DNA from: Cyclobacterium xiamenense
GTDB lineage: Bacteria > Bacteroidota > Bacteroidia > Cytophagales > Cyclobacteriaceae
Direction of reading: 5' to 3'
Assembly: GCF_009467825.1 (NCBI RefSeq)
Contig: NZ_WIOK01000013.1
Span: 83,878-147,877, forward strand
Length of the DNA: 64,000 nucleotides
The translations under genes and the position numbers were made by a program. Shown piece after piece: positions 55,004-64,000 of this stretch. The stretch's first letter is position 1. Each line of letters begins with the position of its first letter. A model generated the notes under the pieces. The model had not been told where the DNA came from, searched no databases, and saw only the letters and a program-made list of their open reading frames with translations.

Positions 55004-56140
55004 TCAGTCTAGACGAATCCTTACGAAGCCCAATTCATCATCCATATTTTCATACAACCAGATTTTGTTATCCGCAAAAAAGTGTTGGCGTGGATTTTTT
55101 GGGTATTGCTCCAGATACGTCTCACCGAGCATCGTTAAATCCTTGTCCAAAACGGTGAGGTAAACTTCTGCGCCGGTTTCGATTGCTTCTCCGTATTCGT
55201 CCAGGTTTTCGGAAAATTGGGTTGTGAACGATAGCCGGATGTAACGCTGAGATACCGGGTCCCATTTAGGAGGTAAAAAATAAATCGACTCATTGAATTT
55301 CATGTAATGTTCTTCCGCCTGCAGCAGTTCCACCGTTTTTGGGAGTTTGTATTCATTTTGGTTGGGTGTAAGCTGGCTTTCCCAGGTTTTCAGGTACAGG
55401 GAATCCAACCGGATATCGTACACATAGGCTTCATTGAATGCGCCGTTGGTGATCACGATTTTTTCGTCCTGGATCGCGTGTGCTATAGGTTTTGGGCTGA
55501 ACCCTCCTGCGGGTTTTCCCTCGTGTTCGATTTCCATCCGGTAGTCGTTGAGCTTCCTGGTCTCGGGTAACGGTATTTTTTCATACGACTCAGTTTCCAG
55601 GTCAAACCGGATAAGAAAAAATTGGTGGTCCAGCCACTTGCCGTACAGGCCATAAAACGTATTCGGATCACTGGGATGCTCCATCAAGCGTATGGGAAAT
55701 ATTTCCGGACCCTCTATTTCCGAGGCAATTCTGGTCAACTTTAGGTCCCTGACTTTCTTGCCCTCCTGATCAAATAAGGCATTGAGTCGATTGGACCAGA
55801 CCATTACCTGGTCGTTGCCGGTCAATGCATAGCCGCCTATGTATCCTCCCATTCCATCAGGGCCTTCCTTTTCATATTGGAGCGTCCTCTCCAGTTCCAA
55901 GGTCTCCAAATTGACCTTATCAAACCTGGCCTCGCCATAGTTATAGTGATACAGGTAGTTACCATCGGCGGAAAGCTCGGGGTGGGTAAGACCGTATTTC
56001 AGGTTGATAATGCTGCCTTGTGGATCAATCAGCACCGTATCCTGGGTCAATAAAAAATCAACAGGGGCCGCTGGCTCGGATTTTTTTTCTGAGCAGCCTA
56101 AAAGAATAAGTAGACTGCATACAAGTACAGGACTTTTCAT
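55004..56140 (-). CDS. DUF4221-like lipoprotein
   Basis: 378 residues, signal ending in the lipobox 'ILLGC'. The rest looks like a beta-propeller-type protein of the DUF4221 group common in Cyclobacteriaceae ('PELSADGNYLYHYNYGEARFDKVNLETLELERTL', and a late 'NPRQHFFADNKIWLYENMDDELGF'). Function unknown; probably attached to the outer or inner membrane facing the periplasm or surface. It stands alone on the minus strand. An AT palindrome lies 79-94 bases upstream of its start codon. Confidence 0.78.
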   Translation of the reverse strand: MKSPVLVCSLLILLGCSEKKSEPAAPVDFLLTQDTVLIDPQGSIINLKYGLTHPELSADGNYLYHYNYGEARFDKVNLETLELERTLQYEKEGPDGMGGYIGGYALTGNDQVMVWSNRLNALFDQEGKKVRDLKLTRIASEIEGPEIFPIRLMEHPSDPNTFYGLYGKWLDHQFFLIRFDLETESYEKIPLPETRKLNDYRMEIEHEGKPAGGFSPKPIAHAIQDEKIVITNGAFNEAYVYDIRLDSLYLKTWESQLTPNQNEYKLPKTVELLQAEEHYMKFNESIYFLPPKWDPVSQRYIRLSFTTQFSENLDEYGEAIETGAEVYLTVLDKDLTMLGETYLEQYPKNPRQHFFADNKIWLYENMDDELGFVRIRLD

Positions 56141-56218
56141 TGGTTTGGATTGATTGCGGTCAACAAGTAGGATTCATTTTACGGGCGAATATCCTTCTTA
56201 AAATCTGGAATACAGGAG

Positions 56219-56234
56219 TTTAAATATATTTAAA
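56219..56234. promoter_or_regulatory. perfect AT palindrome upstream of the DUF4221 gene
   Basis: TTTAAATATATTTAAA reads the same on both strands. Its place upstream of the minus-strand gene fits an operator, but AT-rich palindromes also occur by chance. Confidence 0.3.
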
Positions 56235-56584
56235 ATTATAGTCGTATCACATATTTATTGACGTATTTTAACTCTTTTTTCCAAGACCTCAATGGAGTAT
56301 ATCGAAGTGGCGGCACCCTGTCCCTAAAAATTATCGTTAAATTAAAGCTGGCGCTGAATAGACCATGTCTCATAAGGTCAACAAACGGACAAAAGGAATC
56401 AATTGACCGTATTTCGCACAAAACTCAATTTATCGGATATATTTTCGCAAAGCCAAATTTTGATGGTAAGGAAAACGTGGGTCGGTGTTTTTTTTTGATA
56501 TTGACCCAGGTACGTCTCTTTGATGATAGTTGTCGCCTTATTCGACTCCGAGGCGGTCGTATCGTTCTATCCCGCCTTCTTCTT

Positions 56585-56875
56585 TATAAACATTTGACCC
56601 ATTCCGGGTCTGTGTTCCTTCCTTTTTCCGGCGGACAATGCCAAGTTGCTTTCTTCTTTAGACAATGGGGCGGTAAGAACAAAAAGAATGCCGGCAGGGA
56701 AATCAATGGACAGACGAACGGTGAAAGGGCAGTCAATGATATTGATTGAATTTTTCATCCCGAAGGGACCATATGTTTATAGAAGCATTTCAACAAGGAA
56801 GATTCGACCCCGACGGGGTCGCATTTCGCTGAACGTAAATGCTATCTATAAACATGTGACCTCTTCGAGGTCTGG
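56585..56875. repeat. three copies of a REP-like hairpin next to a broken RAYT gene
   Basis: The motif TATAAACATnTGACC-nnTTCnn-GGTCTG occurs at 56585-56612 and 56847-56875, and an inverted, more diverged copy lies at about 56755-56782. The last two form a pair of inverted repeats around GACCCC-GAC-GGGGTC and GCATTT/AAATGC, as in a REPIN. The array ends 44 bases from the end of a REP-associated tyrosine transposase remnant, the expected position for its substrates. Confidence 0.72.
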
Positions 56876-56918
56876 TTTATTACCTAATCCGTTTGATTAG
56901 TAAATGAGGGTAAACAAA

Positions 56919-57396
56919 TTAATGGTACGCATTATCTATCCATTTAAACAAATACTTTTCTCCATATTCTACTTCAAACTTTTTCAAAAACCCGATATAT
57001 ATAATACTCTTGCTAGAATGTTATTTTCTTGTGATGCTCTTTTTGGTTTTGGATATAGGCAATTACATTGTCCAAAGCGGAATGGGAATAAGAAAATGCC
57101 CCATAACCTTCCTACCATTCAAACTTGTACTTCACAAATTTCTTTTCTTTGACAAAAGCATTGGATGCCTTTTTAACCTCCCTCACAAGATCGGACAGGC
57201 AGCATGCAGGCTTCATACCGATTAAGGTATGAATATGGTCCGGCATGCCGTTAATTGCAAGTAGTTTTTGACCCTTGTTAGTGATTATTCCGGTGATGTA
57301 TTTATACAATTCTTCCTCCCACGACGCACCAATCAAACTGGTTCGGCCTTTAATAGCGAATATCACCTGAATATAGATCTGTGAAAATGTACACAT
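56919..57396 (-). pseudogene. REP-associated/IS200-like tyrosine (Y1_Tnp) transposase, broken
   Basis: The ORF from ATG 57396 reads 'TFSQIYIQVIFAIKGRTSLI...LLAINGMPDHIHTLIGMKP', with the HUH His-x-His motif in 'MPDHIHTLIG', and stops at TAG after 'KFEW'. Reading on, the same frame gives 'EGYGAFSYSHSALDNVIAYIQNQKEHHKK', the expected continuation with the catalytic Tyr in 'YIQNQ'; the TAG replaces a Gln codon of the family. A second stop follows 'KKITF', then a frameshift restores 'FLKKFEVEYGEKYLFKW' to a stop at 56919. The total of about 155 codons is full family length. So it is an intact-length but inactive single-strand transposase of the RAYT type. Confidence 0.9.
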
Positions 57397-57737
57397 AATA
57401 CATTCAAATTAGTAAACGAATCACCATTCGAGCTAAAGACAAACAGCAGTTGAAGAATTTCGGAATACTCCAAGGCTTGCTGCATGCCAGAACCTACCCC
57501 TTTTTTATTATCCTTGGCCTCAATGATGGCGAGCGGAATGTTGTTTTTGTAATAAAGGATGTAATCGGCTCTTTTTCTTGTTCCCCGGGTATGAAGGGAA
57601 CCTTGCACGATGATTCGGCCATCAGTAAAAAAAACTTCTTCACGGACCTGCTTGTGAATATCCCACCCTGCCTTTTTCAGCGCTGGCGTAATGAATTTGG
57701 TGCAAATGTCCCGTTCGGATAGGCTTTTTTTATACAT
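57363..57737 (-). pseudogene. N-terminal stump of a type I restriction enzyme R subunit (HsdR)
   Basis: Residues 1-110 match the HsdR N-terminal domain: 'SERDICTKFITPALKKAGWDIHKQVREEVFFTDGRIIV', 'RADYILYYKNNIPLAIIEAKDNKKGVGSGMQQALEYSEIL'. The nuclease core (Asp ... Glu-x-Lys in IIEAK) is present. The match ends at 'FVFSSNGDSFTN', exactly where the Y1 transposase reading frame begins on the same strand. HsdR proteins usually have 800-1000 residues, and no helicase part, hsdM or hsdS is in the window. It is therefore a non-functional fragment, apparently broken by insertion of the transposase gene. Confidence 0.88.
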
Positions 57738-58020
57738 CGTAAAAAATACACCATTGGTTACAGGTCTAAAGATATTAGTTAATCGCTAAAAAGAAAATCT
57801 AATTCTTGGAATGTCTTGTAAATTGATTGTATTATCCCATCCAATGTACATCATCTCGGTCTGTTTTCCTTGCTGGAGACCTGGATTTTTTGGCCATCAG
57901 CCGCAATAGCCTTGTAGAAAGTTTGCCGTGCCGACTTGTAGGAATCAGGGGGGCGAAAAATACCTGGCTGGCTTCGGTTTCAGGTGGTCCAGGACCGCTT
58001 TTCACGGGCGGTAAAGCCAT
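57738..58020. other. gene-free stretch
   Basis: Upstream of the HsdR stump and beyond the terminator of the outer-membrane barrel gene. No gene, repeat or clear promoter seen. Confidence 0.3.
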
Positions 58021-58051
58021 AAAAAAAACCATGCTTTTCAGAAAAGCATGG
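58021..58051 (-). terminator. intrinsic terminator of the outer-membrane barrel gene
   Basis: On the minus strand a perfect 10-bp stem CCATGCTTTT/AAAAGCATGG is followed by eight T (58021-58028 as A on the + strand). It lies about 24 bases after the stop codon. Confidence 0.9.
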
Positions 58052-58074
58052 TCGACAGAAAAAGTCAGGATCGA

Positions 58075-58755
58075 TTAAAAACCAAAACCCAAGTAGATCT
58101 GCCCTACGCCATTTTTGGAGTTATTGGTTAGGTTTCCGGCCAAATTGGTATTTCCCACTTCCCTAAGGCCGTAATTGTAACGCGCTCCTACGTTGACGTT
58201 TTTAATATCAAATCCAACGCCCACTACCAGTCCGTAGTCTACTCGGTTAAAATCTTTGGTATCCAATTGCTGCACGACGTTTGGGCTCAGTTCGGAGGAA
58301 TTCCAGTTCTTGACATTTGCCGATAGCAGGTAGCTTAGGTACGGACCCGCGTGAATATTCAGTGGTCCTACATTTACTGCCAATGCAATGGGTACCTGTA
58401 TGTAATTCAGGTTAAACCGAATCTCACCGGTCTCGATACCGAATCGGTTTTCAAAATCGGAACCCCCATAAGAAACCTTGGACCCCATATTGGTGTACAA
58501 AACTTCCGGCTGTACCGCCACAAAACTGTTGATTGGGATTTTACCAAATACCCCGAAGTGTATACCCGCCTTCATGTTTTCATCCTCTACGTCGGGTTGT
58601 TCCACGTAAAGTTGGGATAGATTCAACCCTCCCTTGATACCAAACTTGGGCCCGGGGTTGTTGTTCTGTGCAGAACTGCTGTTGGTACTCGCCAGTACGG
58701 TCACTATCAGGAGCGTTAGGCTAATGATTAGGCGAAAATATAGGGTTTTTTTCAT
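58075..58755 (-). CDS. PorT-like outer-membrane beta-barrel protein
   Basis: 226 residues with a signal peptide ending near 'SSSAQ', then 'KFGIKGGLNLSQLYV', typical of the Bacteroidota 'outer membrane protein beta-barrel/PorT' group, with alternating hydrophobic strands ('FVAVQPEVLYTNMGSKV', 'LNYIQVPIALAVNVGPLNIHAGPYLSYLLSA') and a C-terminal Phe ('QIYLGFGF'). It is probably an eight-stranded barrel in the outer membrane. The role is unknown. It forms its own transcription unit, with a promoter match upstream and a T-tailed terminator downstream. Confidence 0.9.
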   Translation of the reverse strand: MKKTLYFRLIISLTLLIVTVLASTNSSSAQNNNPGPKFGIKGGLNLSQLYVEQPDVEDENMKAGIHFGVFGKIPINSFVAVQPEVLYTNMGSKVSYGGSDFENRFGIETGEIRFNLNYIQVPIALAVNVGPLNIHAGPYLSYLLSANVKNWNSSELSPNVVQQLDTKDFNRVDYGLVVGVGFDIKNVNVGARYNYGLREVGNTNLAGNLTNNSKNGVGQIYLGFGF

Positions 58756-58797
58756 GACGTTGCTTCGTTATAATAATTATAAGATTTATTAACAGGG

Positions 58798-58825
58798 CAA
58801 ATATAATTCTTTTATATTAGTAAAA
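58798..58825 (-). promoter_or_regulatory. Bacteroidota-type promoter of the barrel gene
   Basis: On the minus strand TATATTTG (58805-58798) is an exact match to the -7 consensus TAnnTTTG, with TTTT 16 bases upstream in place of the -33 TTTG. It lies 43 bases upstream of the ATG, in an AT-rich stretch. Confidence 0.55.
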
Positions 58826-59152
58826 TATTGTAAATAAAAATATAAAAAATACATATTTAATGGGTGTATAAAAAACGTTGGGTTGGCAGCCTGTTCCGAG
58901 GGGATACGTGTAGGCAAAACATTCCCTCCAAGCGGTTTAGCTGCGTCTTTCTTTTCGCTATTTCCGAAAAATCCAGGGCTCCCGGGAGCTACGCTCGGTT
59001 GGGTTATACATGGGAGAAAACCGGACAACGTACCCGCCGGGGGGCAGCGCTTTTCCACGCCGGATTTGGCAATGGCATGGGCTATCAACCAAGCAGGCTG
59101 CAAAAAACTACAAACGGTTGGCCAGGCTGGCCTGTTGCATCCGTAGCGAAGA

Positions 59153-60493
59153 CTAGTTTCGATCGTCCTTCCGGTAGTTTTCCAACAGGGCCATGAGGAG
59201 GGTTACCATTTCCGGATGCTGCCCGGACAGGTCCCGGCCTTCCCGAAAATCGTCCTTTAGCTGATACAATTCCCGCTGTCCGTTGTCCCGTACGATCAAT
59301 TTCCAATCACCCTGCCGCACGGCGGAGGCTCCCTTTATCTTCCAGTAAAAGGAACGGGGGCTTGCCGGTTTTTCCTGCAGGCCTGCCAGGTACTTCCAGA
59401 CAGAGGCTCCGTCCCAAGTGTTTTCCGCTTGCGGGGCCGTGCCGGATACTTCCAACAAGGTAGGGAGCCAGTCACTCATATGGATGGGGGTACTGATTTT
59501 TCCGGCCGGCAGCCGGCCCGGCCAGTTAACAATACCGGGAACACGGATACCTCCTTCGTAGAGGTCTCCTTTCCAGCCCCTGAGCGGAAAATTATTTCCC
59601 AAAACGCGATGGGGTTTATCCGCATATTTTCCCCGGTATTGCTCGGTGCTGCTCCAGCTTTTTTGTCCCCCATTATCGCTGAGAAACAAGATCAACGTGT
59701 TTTCCCGTTGTCCGGTTTCCTCCAGGGCCTGCAGGATTTTGCCAATTCCTACGTCCAGGTGGGAGACGCTGGCGGCAAATAGTTTTCGGGAAGGGTGCAT
59801 GGTCAGTTTATCGGCATACAGGTCGAGGTATTCCTCGGGTTCTTCCAGAGGATAGTGCGGCACGTGATGGGCCAGGTACAGGAAAAAGGGGTTTTCTCGC
59901 CTTTCCCGGATGAAGCGGACAGCCTCTGCCGTCAATAAGTCCGTGACGTGCCCTTCTTCCTCCAGGTACCGGTCGTTTCGATGCCAGGATTTTCGGTCGG
60001 TTAGTTGGGTTTCTGTTTTGTATTCGTGGGTATAGGGATCAATCTGTCCGTCAAAGTACCCGTACGACTGGTCAAATCCGTATTTCAGCGGAGTATAGGG
60101 AGGCGAACCCATGTGCCATTTCCCTACGATGGCGGTAGAATAGCCCGCTTCCTGCAGCAGGGAGGGCAGGGTGGGCGCTCCCAAGTCGATCACTTCTCCG
60201 TAAGCGGGAGCCAATACGCCGAACCGGCTGGGAAATTTTCCGGTCATCAGGCTGACCCGGGTAGGGGTACAGGTAGGCATGACGTAAAATTGCTCCAGAA
60301 TCTTCCCGTTTCGGGCCAGCCGATCAATGTTGGGTGTGCGGATTTCCGATCCCTGGTACCCCACATCGGACCATCCCAGATCGTCCGGGACGATTACCAG
60401 GATGTTGGGCCGCTCTTGCTGAGCAGTTTGAGCCGGGGAGAGCCTGGCCCATGCGAAAAGAAGCATACCGAAAAGAAGAAGAGGGCGGTTCAT
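59153..60493 (-). CDS. S1-family sulfatase, exported
   Basis: 446 residues from the ATG at 60493, chosen because it starts a signal peptide directly (MNRPLLLFGMLLFAWARLSPAQ); an upstream ATG at 60667 would add 58 non-signal-like residues. The catalytic opening is 'ILVIVPDDLGWSDVGYQGSE', the formylglycine motif is 'CTPTR' with Cys75, followed by 'IVGKWHMGS' and 'LFLSDNGGQKSW'. The sequence is of the arylsulfatase B/GalNAc-4-sulfatase-like S1 type. It diverges from the SusC gene on the right and probably belongs to that locus. Confidence 0.94.
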   Translation of the reverse strand: MNRPLLLFGMLLFAWARLSPAQTAQQERPNILVIVPDDLGWSDVGYQGSEIRTPNIDRLARNGKILEQFYVMPTCTPTRVSLMTGKFPSRFGVLAPAYGEVIDLGAPTLPSLLQEAGYSTAIVGKWHMGSPPYTPLKYGFDQSYGYFDGQIDPYTHEYKTETQLTDRKSWHRNDRYLEEEGHVTDLLTAEAVRFIRERRENPFFLYLAHHVPHYPLEEPEEYLDLYADKLTMHPSRKLFAASVSHLDVGIGKILQALEETGQRENTLILFLSDNGGQKSWSSTEQYRGKYADKPHRVLGNNFPLRGWKGDLYEGGIRVPGIVNWPGRLPAGKISTPIHMSDWLPTLLEVSGTAPQAENTWDGASVWKYLAGLQEKPASPRSFYWKIKGASAVRQGDWKLIVRDNGQRELYQLKDDFREGRDLSGQHPEMVTLLMALLENYRKDDRN

Positions 60494-61419
60494 GTTGGGT
60501 TTGGTTTTTTTACAAAGAAAGAACTTTTTATGAATTACCGGAACAACTCCCCGTCCTAAATGAATCCTTGGAGCGGATGCGGCCGAATCATTTCGCAAGA
60601 AATAACCGGCATCAAAAAGAAAGCGGCAAAGAAACGACGCCGTTAAAGTCGGCCGGGAAATGCCCATTATACAACTCCCTTTACCGATGGTAACTACACC
60701 TCTGCAAATCCGGTATCGCCTAAATAGCCGGACGGGCCGCGACTACCCGAAACCGCCACTATCCACCGTGTAAAACTTGCGCGATTTTTAGGAGCACTGC
60801 TGCAACCATTCCGATCGGTCGGCTCAGTAGGCCGGGCAGCTTTCCCTGGTAGTTAGAATTTTTCGATAATGTTCCTAATTTTTTACTTTAATAAATTATT
60901 ATCATAAATATTTTTAATTAATCAACCGTTAAATTTCAATTTAAAGGTGCTTGGGAAGGCTTTTTTACAAAATTTAATTGTAAATTCATCCCTCCATTGC
61001 AAAGGTTTTGCAGAAGTGAGGTGGTTTGCTGGCAGGGAGGAGAAGGGGAGGTAGACTGTAGCCCAATGGAGGAAGATGAATGGTTTTCTCCAGCAAGAAG
61101 GGTTACTGGTTTCTTCCTTGGGGTCAGGTAAAATCCCTGGCCTGAGGTCAATCGCCGGGATTAATGAAGATGTTTGTGGTGAAGGCAGGTTGCGCCCGTC
61201 GCAGCCAATACAACGAATGAATTAAGCTTAGTCTATTCGGCCTAATAAAGAGTATTCATTCAGGAAAATCCTCCAAGGATCCACATTGCGGGATCTTTCC
61301 GCCGGGTAAAAGAAATCAAAAACGCGACGATTAGCCTGTAAAAACAGTGTATCAACTACTTAATTTCCTAAATCAATTTCTCTAAAACCAATGTTTCAGT
61401 TCTTTACCCTTACAAACAC
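60494..61419. other. 926-bp divergent control region between a sulfatase and a SusC gene
   Basis: No gene. A very AT-rich block at about 60848-60945 is the likeliest promoter area. A stem-loop pairs AAGGATCC (61277-61284) with GGATCTTT (61293-61300, one G-T pair). No sigma/FecR pair is present, and I found no full TAnnTTTG match. Confidence 0.35.
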
Positions 61420-64000
61420 ATGAATAAAACCCTACCAATCGAACGGGCAATGCGACGTTGCCTGTTTGCATTTCAGCTGCTAGCCCTGCTTGCGGTATGT
61501 CTTCCCCTGACCGCGGTTTCTGCGGCGAATGGAGAAGCAGTCCGCGATGTGACCATACGGGGCACCATTTTAGATGAGACGGGACAGCCCTTGCCCGGCG
61601 CCACTGTGACGGTGACCGGAAGCAGTGCAGGTACCGTTTCCGATATCGATGGAAACTTTTCCCTCACGGTACCCGACGATGCGACCCTGGTCGTTTCGTT
61701 TATCGGCTACGCCACCCAGACCATTCAGGTGGGAAACCAAACCGAATTTACCATTCAAATGACCCCTGACGAGACCTCCCTGACCGAAGTGCTGGTGGTG
61801 GGCTACGGTACCCAGGAAAAACGGGACGTTACCGGGGCGGTTTCGTCCGTCAAGGGAACGGCCATTCAGAATTTACCCGTTTCCGGCGCTGCCCAGGCCC
61901 TGCAAGGCAGAGCTGCCGGGGTAAACGTGGTCCGAAACGGTGGTGCTCCCGGAAATCAAGGGTCCATCCGTATCCGGGGGACGGGTACCTTAAACAATGC
62001 CGATCCCCTGATCATCATTGACGGCGTGCCGGGCGGAAACCTGAACGACGTGAACCCCAACAACATCGAATCCATTGAAATACTGAAAGATGCTTCCGCT
62101 TCGGCCATTTACGGTACCCGGGCTGCCAACGGCGTGGTGATCGTGACCACCAAACGCGGTGATTTTGACCAACCGCTGAAATTTGAGCTCAACGGCTACA
62201 CGGGCGTATCGAATGCCATCAAGACCATCGATGTGCTGGAAGCCCCCGATTTGGCTTTGCTCAAGCGGGAACGGTATACCAACGACGGCCTGGCCATCAA
62301 CCCCATCTGGGAAAACCCCGCCTACCAAACCCAACAAACCAATTGGCAGGAAGAGCTGCTGGGACAGGGAACCACGCAAAACGTGGATTTGACCCTTACC
62401 GGCGGCAACAAAAACTCCTCTTTTATGCTTTCCGGGGGGTATTTTGAGGAGAAAGGGATGATTACCAATTCCAATTTCAGGAGGTTGAGTTTTCGGCTGA
62501 ACTCCGACCACAAAATAAACGACCGGTTTAAAATCGGGCAAAACCTGCAATTGGTTTCCATCGATCAGGTCAGTCCCAATACCCTTTCGGCTCAGACTGG
62601 CGTGTTGTGGAGCGCCATTCGCTTCCATCCCGGATTGCCCGTGCAGAATCCGGACGGAAGCTATAGCTCCTCCCAGATTTCCGGCGAGTTTGGCGATATC
62701 AACAACCCCATTTTTACCCAGGAAAACCTGGATAACAACAATACCAGCCACAAGCTGCTCGGTAACGTGCAGGCGGAATACGAATTGCTGGAAGGCTTGA
62801 AAGTGCGTGCGAATTTTGGCCTGGAAGGGGCCATCAGCGACGGCTCTAATTTTAACATTATCGTCAACGACCAGATACGTGCTAACCCCCGAAACTCCCT
62901 ATCTAGAAGTTACAACGAGTATTACTCCGTACTGGCTGAGTACTTTGTTTCCTACGACAAAGTGTTTGCTGACCTGCACAAGGTGAATTTTGTCGGTGGG
63001 TATACCACACAGACCTTTAACTCGGATGGATTTAGCGCCAGCAAGCTGGACTTTATCGACGAGTCCTTTGACCAGCGGTTTTTGGACGTGGGACAAACCC
63101 TGAATTCCATCAACGGGGGAAAATCGTACGATGCCCTGGCCTCCTATTTTGGTCGGGTAGCCTACGATTACGACGAGCGCTACCTGGTTACAGCTACCTT
63201 TCGAAGCGATGGGTCCTCCAAATTTGCACCGGGCAACCGCTGGGGGTACTTCCCGGCATTCTCCCTGGGTTGGCGGGTATCCGAAGAAGACTTTTTTCAG
63301 AACATCGGCTTCATTTCCAATTTGAAAGTTACCGGGGGCTGGGGAAGCCTGGGTAACCAAAATGTGCCCGGTCTGCAGTACCTGGCGCTTATCAGTTCGG
63401 GACGCCGGTATTCCTTTGGCGGCAATCAGACGGTTGGTGCCGCCCAAACCCGAATACCCAATCTGAACATCACCTGGGAATCCGCCCAAATGACCAATTT
63501 TGGCCTGGATATCGGATTTCTGGAAAATCGCTTATTGGCCAACTTCAACTATTTTATCAAAAACACCAAGGACATGCTGATTGCGCCGCCTACCATTGGT
63601 AGCATCGGCACCGCTCAGATTCCCAACCAAAATATTGGAGAGCTGCGGAATCAGGGTCTGGAAATGGAGTTGGTATTTCGGGAAACCAAGGGCAAATTGT
63701 TCTACTCCGTTAGTGGAAACGCTTCCTTTATCCAAAACGAAGTTACCCAGCTAGCCGACGGGAATTTCATCGGTTCCCGGCTGTACGGCCGGTCCAGCCA
63801 GGAGTTGTCCCGAACCTACGAAGGCTTTCCGATTGCCAGCTTTTATGGCTGGCGGGCAGACGGTATTTACCAAAGCAACGAGGAGATCCAAAGCGATGCG
63901 AATATCGCCAACTATCCCCGAAGGACAGCCGGCTTGATTCAGCCCGGAGACGTACGTTTTATCGACCTGAATAACGACGGACTGATCGACGAAACCGACC
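61420..64000 (+). CDS. SusC/RagA-family TonB-dependent transporter, N-terminal part
   Basis: Open from ATG 61420 to the end of the window, about 860 residues. The N-terminal signal ('FAFQLLALLAVCLPLTAVSAA') is followed by the carboxypeptidase-like domain ('IRGTILDETGQPLPGATVTV', about 47-120), then 'VLVVGYGTQEKRDVTGAVS' and plug motifs 'IRIRGTGTLNNADPLIIIDG' and 'LKDASASAIYGTRAANGVV'. The barrel begins and is cut by the window edge. There is no STN domain. The matching SusD should follow to the right. With the divergent sulfatase it marks a further glycan-use locus. Confidence 0.95.
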   Translation, partial: MNKTLPIERAMRRCLFAFQLLALLAVCLPLTAVSAANGEAVRDVTIRGTILDETGQPLPGATVTVTGSSAGTVSDIDGNFSLTVPDDATLVVSFIGYATQTIQVGNQTEFTIQMTPDETSLTEVLVVGYGTQEKRDVTGAVSSVKGTAIQNLPVSGAAQALQGRAAGVNVVRNGGAPGNQGSIRIRGTGTLNNADPLIIIDGVPGGNLNDVNPNNIESIEILKDASASAIYGTRAANGVVIVTTKRGDFDQPLKFELNGYTGVSNAIKTIDVLEAPDLALLKRERYTNDGLAINPIWENPAYQTQQTNWQEELLGQGTTQNVDLTLTGGNKNSSFMLSGGYFEEKGMITNSNFRRLSFRLNSDHKINDRFKIGQNLQLVSIDQVSPNTLSAQTGVLWSAIRFHPGLPVQNPDGSYSSSQISGEFGDINNPIFTQENLDNNNTSHKLLGNVQAEYELLEGLKVRANFGLEGAISDGSNFNIIVNDQIRANPRNSLSRSYNEYYSVLAEYFVSYDKVFADLHKVNFVGGYTTQTFNSDGFSASKLDFIDESFDQRFLDVGQTLNSINGGKSYDALASYFGRVAYDYDERYLVTATFRSDGSSKFAPGNRWGYFPAFSLGWRVSEEDFFQNIGFISNLKVTGGWGSLGNQNVPGLQYLALISSGRRYSFGGNQTVGAAQTRIPNLNITWESAQMTNFGLDIGFLENRLLANFNYFIKNTKDMLIAPPTIGSIGTAQIPNQNIGELRNQGLEMELVFRETKGKLFYSVSGNASFIQNEVTQLADGNFIGSRLYGRSSQELSRTYEGFPIASFYGWRADGIYQSNEEIQSDANIANYPRRTAGLIQPGDVRFIDLNNDGLIDETD

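Noticed and set aside
56258-56749. 163-codon plus-strand open frame near the REP hairpins
   Set aside because: Part of it is simply the translated hairpin repeat, it has no family features, and the region is intergenic and repeat-rich.
60494-60667. Upstream start for the minus-strand sulfatase giving 58 extra residues
   Set aside because: The extra residues do not look like a signal peptide, while the internal ATG begins a typical one.
61990-62751. 253-codon minus-strand open frame opposite the right-edge SusC
   Set aside because: Lies wholly inside the SusC plug/barrel coding frame and has no recognisable domain.

Overview
The window comes from a Bacteroidota chromosome, probably a marine or sediment Cytophagales/Cyclobacteriaceae-type organism. 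The grounds are three full or partial SusC and three SusD proteins, an ECF sigma/FecR pair feeding a SusC with an STN domain, a TAnnTTTG-type promoter, near-absence of Shine-Dalgarno sequences, a DUF4221 lipoprotein, and many exported S1 sulfatases and lipoproteins. The genus is inference; no rRNA or tRNA gene is visible.

Region 1 (1-25979, all + strand) is a polysaccharide utilisation locus whose SusD is cut by the left edge. Its first part (to about 10.56 kb) is visibly more AT-rich. It holds two paralogous large proteins of a family I cannot name, which flank two DUF2961/GH172 enzymes and a decayed gene fragment (order A-B-psi-B'-A'). The second part (10.8-26.0 kb, GC-richer) encodes a CE15-like esterase with a second, serine-less hydrolase domain, two parallel beta-helix proteins, two sulfatases, a 941-residue unclassified enzyme whose decayed relative lies in the first part, and a DUF5703/GH95-like protein. 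The likely substrate is a sulfated, esterified, possibly fucose-, arabinose- or fructose-type glycan, but the sugar is not determined.

Region 2 (26.1-39.8 kb) is a regulated SusCD locus: ECF sigma factor, FecR anti-sigma, STN-containing SusC, SusD, then a PhoD-like phosphatase, a sulfatase lipoprotein and a PSCyt1/DUF1549/DUF1553 haem protein. It has no glycosidase. Stem-loops sit between sigma and FecR and between FecR and SusC. Region 3 (40.85-52.0 kb) is a second SusCD pair followed by a Tat-exported Gfo/Idh/MocA oxidoreductase and three sulfatases, again without a recognisable glycosidase; clear intrinsic terminators divide it.

Region 4 (52-58 kb) is repeat-rich and decaying. It has a 420-bp tandem array of multi-hairpin modules, a minus-strand five-bladed-propeller glycosidase flanked by diverged hairpin repeats, a DUF4221 lipoprotein, REP-like hairpins next to a broken REP-associated tyrosine transposase gene, and the N-terminal stump of a type I restriction HsdR gene broken where that transposase begins. 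Region 5 (58-64 kb) has a PorT-like outer-membrane barrel gene with a good promoter and terminator, a seventh sulfatase (minus strand) and, divergently, another SusC that runs off the right edge.
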